Shown: positions 60,763-64,000 of the stretch, in pieces
How positions within the stretch are numbered: position 1 is the first letter of the stretch
Layout: the number at the start of each line of letters is the position of its first letter
Assembly: GCA_014773175.1 (NCBI GenBank)
Contig: VXCM01003282.1
Location: forward strand, 1 to 64,000
Direction: 5' to 3'
Source of the DNA: Lucifuga dentata
Taxonomy: Eukaryota; Chordata; Actinopteri; Ophidiiformes; Bythitidae
DNA: 64,000 nt
Translations under genes and position numbers: made by a program
Notes under the pieces: model-generated
What the model was told of the DNA's origin: nothing
The model's input: only the letters and a program-made list of their open reading frames with translations
Databases searched by the model: none

Positions 60763-62430
60763 TACGTGCGCTTTCTGGTTCTGTAAATCCTCGATTCCAT
60801 CAAAGCCAGAGAAGTAGGTGGTATCCTTAATTGTTTTCAGAAATCATAAACATATAATCAGTGTTAATTTGTTACATTATTATGATGGCACAAGTTAAAG
60901 AATAATTACTTTAAGCTCAATTTTTGCAGCATTTTTTATATATGGATGTTAATGTTTTTATTAATTTCAGCAGCTCAAATTTGCAATTTCATTCACTGAT
61001 TCATTCATTCATGCATTGATTAATAATTATGAATAATTATGAATAATGGATTTTTTTTTATTTAAATGTGCCAATTACTATCTAATTTTGAAAAACATAA
61101 TATCTTTTTTATATATTTTGAAAATGTTATAAATGCAGAATGTGATTTCCTTTGATGCAAGTGTGACAGTCAGCATTTTATAATAATCCTCTTTTACCGA
61201 AGCTGTTTGGAAAGTTATGCCAAAATAAATGTTACATGATTTCTACATTTTATTGCACCTGGACACAGTAAATCAGGACAGTTATTAACAAAGCAGTGAT
61301 TTTTAGCTTTCCACATCTGCATCAAGCATCATATTCAGAGAAATGGCAGCTACACTCCATCCCTAACCTTATACAGTGCAGATGACAGGCTCAGAAATAT
61401 GCTTTCAAAGGAAATATGTAGGAGGTAGCATTTCTTTTCTGATGTGGGTGTGTTGTTGATTTTTCCCAAAGGAACAGGACTTAGCACTTAACGTCTTAAC
61501 TTTTGGCTTCTGGAGGATGATTAGTGGGCTGATCTGTCTCAGAGAGGAGTTAAGGAACATGGAAAAACTCATTTGTCTAAACTTCCTTATCCAATAAAAA
61601 TGGAAAATAGCGAAAATAGCGAAAATAGCTTCACCGCTGTTCATAAAGAATGTCATTCATCTTTTCATCACAGATTTAATTATTGCTGAAGACGTTCCTA
61701 GTTGGGTTAATGTGTGCAGGTCTCTGCTGTAATTTCTGAATACGTGTTAATCATTAACTCTGCACATACTGCATTCAGTTAAACACCTGCTTGGCTTTTA
61801 TACTGCACAGCCATATACTGTAACTGCAGCTGACATTTACACCACATGCGGGATCTATTTTATGTGCATTTGCCGCATCCACCTGGAGCAGCTCAGCATC
61901 TACTGCCACATGCTCGATGAATTTTTCAGTAGATTTAAATAGATGACCTGATTGCATCTATAATACGACTTTGACACTATTTCACCTCTGACGTGGGTGT
62001 ATGTTATAGAATGCTCTCATTCCTACTGTCCTTCAAAAGCCTTGGCACGGAGCCATGTCATGGAGACTATATGGCACGGGTCCAATGCATTTAAATTCTG
62101 CAGCCCCTGCCTTTGTGTCATTGGTGTCTCTGTGATCAGAAAAGACCTCTGTCCAATTGTCATCCAATCTTCTCTCCATTTTTTCAGCAAAACTTTGATA
62201 TGACTAAGTGTGAAATGAAATGGTCCGTCATTTCCATTAGATTACATTTTTATTTTTTCTGTCATGTCCTTTGTTTCCTTTCAACTTTACACCCTTGCCT
62301 TTGTTGCTGCTCTGAAATTTTAGCTGTTTTTTTCAAACACTTCAGCGCTACACACAAACAGAGGTATTATTATGGAGGGCGGCTCTGGCCTGTGAAGGAG
62401 GGGGGGAGACACCCATTCTGGTGATCACAG

Positions 62431-62585
62431 TGTTTGAAAGAGAGCGCACAGAAAGAACATAGATAGCAAGAGAAAGTCAAAGTTCCAGCTTGACAAATTG
62501 AGCTCAAACGCTAGAGACAGAGGGAAGGGAAGCGGTAGGGGAAAGTTGTCTCGCTGTTCCAAAGGTCTCTGGATGTAACTGTAAA
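62431..62585 (+). promoter_or_regulatory. Probable 5' leader of the fourth start exon
   Basis: Purine-rich sequence (agagagcgcacagaaag, gagggaagggaagcgg) directly before the ATG. No TATA box is identified. The limits are inferred. Confidence 0.3.
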
Positions 62586-62619
62586 ATGTTCAGCATGGAG
62601 TGCTTCTACTCGAGCAAAG
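62586..62619 (+). CDS. dst/macf1: Probable spectraplakin alternative first exon (11 residues)
   Basis: ATG at 62586 (A at -3, T at +4) encodes MFSMECFYSSK plus one base and meets the consensus donor AAAG|GTAAGC. An internal ATG at codon 4 has G at +4 and could also be used. It shares the Lys-plus-G phase-1 junction of the exons at 32077 and 52710 and is closest to the expected common exon beyond 64000. The peptide is short, hydrophobic and Cys-containing, but has no N-terminal Gly2 for myristoylation. The exon is too short to assign by sequence. The call rests on phase, strand, donor quality and the serial arrangement. Confidence 0.55.
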
Positions 62620-62664
62620 GTAAGCTGTATTGTTGTGCGGTACTGAACAACAGCGAGGCTGAAA

Positions 62665-62665
62665 G

Positions 62666-62692
<27 letters not shown>
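62665..62692. repeat. (GA)n microsatellite just after the fourth start exon
   Basis: About fourteen GA units beginning some 45 bp downstream of the donor. Confidence 0.95.
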
Positions 62693-62696
<4 letters not shown>

Positions 62697-63804
62697 CAGG
62701 TAAAGAGCCATGAGGTGAACTTGATACAGGTGGATAGCAGACAGTGGAGAATTTGTGGGCTGTGGGTGGGACTGAGCATGATCACTGTAACAGCAGCAAA
62801 CACTTTACAGATGTGTGTCTGAATCTTTAGTATCCCGTATGTGTGTATGTGATTATTGGAATGCATCACATAGTGTAATAACTTCTGTGTCATGATTGTT
62901 GTATCAGAAAGGGAGGTAAATTAATTTATCAGAATAAGATGAATATCAGACATTAACTTTCATCAGTTAAAGACACTCAGTTGCCAGAAAGCTAAAAAAT
63001 ACCTGTTCATTGTAGTACAATCCAATGCAACATACTAACTTTATGACAGTAATTTTTTTTAGTTGTTGTTGACTTTGTTGATTAAAGCTTTATGGTCATT
63101 CTTGAGGCTGTAGTTTATGTTGCTTTATTGAACTGCATTAAATTGTATCATTATGCAAAAGTATGGGACATTGGATCAGTGGTTAGCGCTGTGCCTCATA
63201 GCAAACTGGGAGATGTTGGGGGCATCATTGGCTTATATAGGATGTAGAGATGTTCCAGCAATGCCTCTGTTACACATATGTTTTTCCATGTTGATTGTAT
63301 GGATAACCTAACATACCTCTTCATATCTAATCTGCAGATTTGGACACTGAAGAGAATTTGGCTTCAAACTTTGAAAAAAAAACAAAAAAAAAAAAACCCA
63401 AGAACTCATCATCAGTGTGTCTGCAGCCACTCTGCTTTTGTATGACAGTCAAGCAGACTCAATCTCTTTCATTTCTACTGTTTTCCCTCCCTGTTCCATT
63501 TGTGTTTTGTGATTTTGATTTTTTTTTATTTTAATTAAGTAGAAGCATTTTTGCATTGATGTATTTTATGCTTTTCAGTTTGTATAGGAAAAAGAACAGA
63601 ACTAGGTACAGTATTTACCATGATCTGGTTAGCTGCTATGTCTGAAGAGACAGAGAAAAGAATGACATCTAAAAAAAAAAAAAAAAAAAAAATCATCTAC
63701 ACACAATCTACAAAAAGAAATTACATGACAGCACACTGATGATTTACCTGACAGGTGATCTTTAAAGTCCAGCATCAGTATACCACAGAAATGACAGTTT
63801 ATCA

Positions 63805-63838
63805 ATGACACATTATCACTTCTGTGATAATGTGTCAT
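63805..63838. other. Perfect 15-bp stem-loop
   Basis: atgacacattatcac (63805-63819), loop ttct, then gtgataatgtgtcat (63824-63838). A further gtgtgataat follows at 63841. Confidence 0.85.
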
Positions 63839-64000
63839 ATGTGTGATAATATCATAGCACTTGTGCACAACAGTCCACCACTGAGAATGGTTCACCATTC
63901 TGGTCCACTCATTCTATCTCACATGTAGCCATTTAGATCTTCTTTTTGCTGTCATTTGATTTCATTAAAAAAAAAAAAAAAAAANTTAAAAAAAAAAAAA

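Larger units (their letters stand above)
54591..62430 (+). other. Intron, no gene seen
   Basis: Contains the paired hairpins at 55180-55240, (CT)n at 55326-55382, poly-T with N at 56917-56950 and 57316-57353, and an RTE tail with (GGAT)n at 58086-58190. It also holds poly-C/gap/(CA)n at 58331-58389 and (TG)n(AG)n at 60727-60762. No supported coding sequence was found. Confidence 0.5.
62620..64000 (+). other. Intron, no gene seen
   Basis: Contains (GA)n at 62665-62692, a SINE-head-like fragment near 63169-63232 (tcagtggttagcgctgtgcc), poly-A at 63671-63692 and a perfect hairpin at 63805-63838. The window ends in poly-A with an N at 63985. Confidence 0.5.

Noticed and set aside
63339..63537. 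Possible exon after ctaatctgcag with a frame starting DLDTEENLASNFEKKTK
   Set aside because: The acceptor and phase would fit the upstream start exons, but the peptide is not the expected DERD..VQKKTF, soon becomes poly-Lys from an A-run, and ends at a stop.

Overview
The window looks like a piece of a teleost fish nuclear genome from a draft assembly. It is AT-rich and intron-poor in coding sequence. It is full of (CA)n, (GA)n and poly-T tracts and of typical ray-finned-fish repeats: LINE 3' ends with ATTCTG or GGAT tails, RTE-type relics, Tc1, hAT, pogo-like and palindromic MITE copies. Many single-N joins flanked by exact 60-230 bp duplications show that short contigs were abutted without merging their overlaps.

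The only protein-coding gene I can support lies on the + strand and is represented by first exons only. Four short exons start with an ATG in good or fair context and end after the first base of a codon: 19766-20023, 32077-32167, 52710-52755 and 62586-62619. The first carries PGDTLPWNL and VLDPAERAVIRIA. The second carries EEQDFIQAYENVREKYK. These match the alternative N-termini of spectraplakins (dystonin/BPAG1 and MACF1/ACF7), which sit directly before the first calponin-homology domain. The other two exons are tiny N-termini with the same splice phase, so they are probably further alternative starts of the same gene. The shared next exon (the start of the actin-binding domain) must lie beyond position 64000, so the window is the promoter-rich 5' end of a dst or macf1 locus. 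Two features favour dst (the 30-residue second start exon and the KHxR..RIA pattern), but macf1 is not excluded. A CpG-rich stretch ending in a strong splice donor (16040-16604) is probably the most upstream promoter/leader exon.

Layout: 1-5000 repeats (palindromic element, poly-C, old interspersed repeat with a nested MITE); 5000-13100 mostly unremarkable DNA with a SINE-like element and microsatellites; 13120-14935 a decayed L2/Rex1-like LINE on the minus strand; 16040-16604 CpG-rich promoter; 19766-20023 first coding exon, broken in this assembly by a duplicated 65 bp; 20-32 kb intron; 31757-32167 gap-containing (GT)/(AC) tract and second start exon; 36455-36964 RTE relic; 38109-38524 pogo-like MITE; 41333-41594 relic of a MADF-domain gene (minus); 42615-43174 and 50981-51575 two copies of a TTAA-flanked palindromic element; 44116-44824 hAT element with 8-bp target duplication; 52710-52755 third start exon; 53695-54590 Tc1 relic (minus); 55180-55240 two perfect adjacent hairpins; 62586-62619 fourth start exon.

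I saw no tRNA or rRNA gene, no CRISPR array and no complete multi-exon gene. Most open reading frames in the window are chance or microsatellite-derived. Family assignments come from memory of protein and repeat families; no database search was run.
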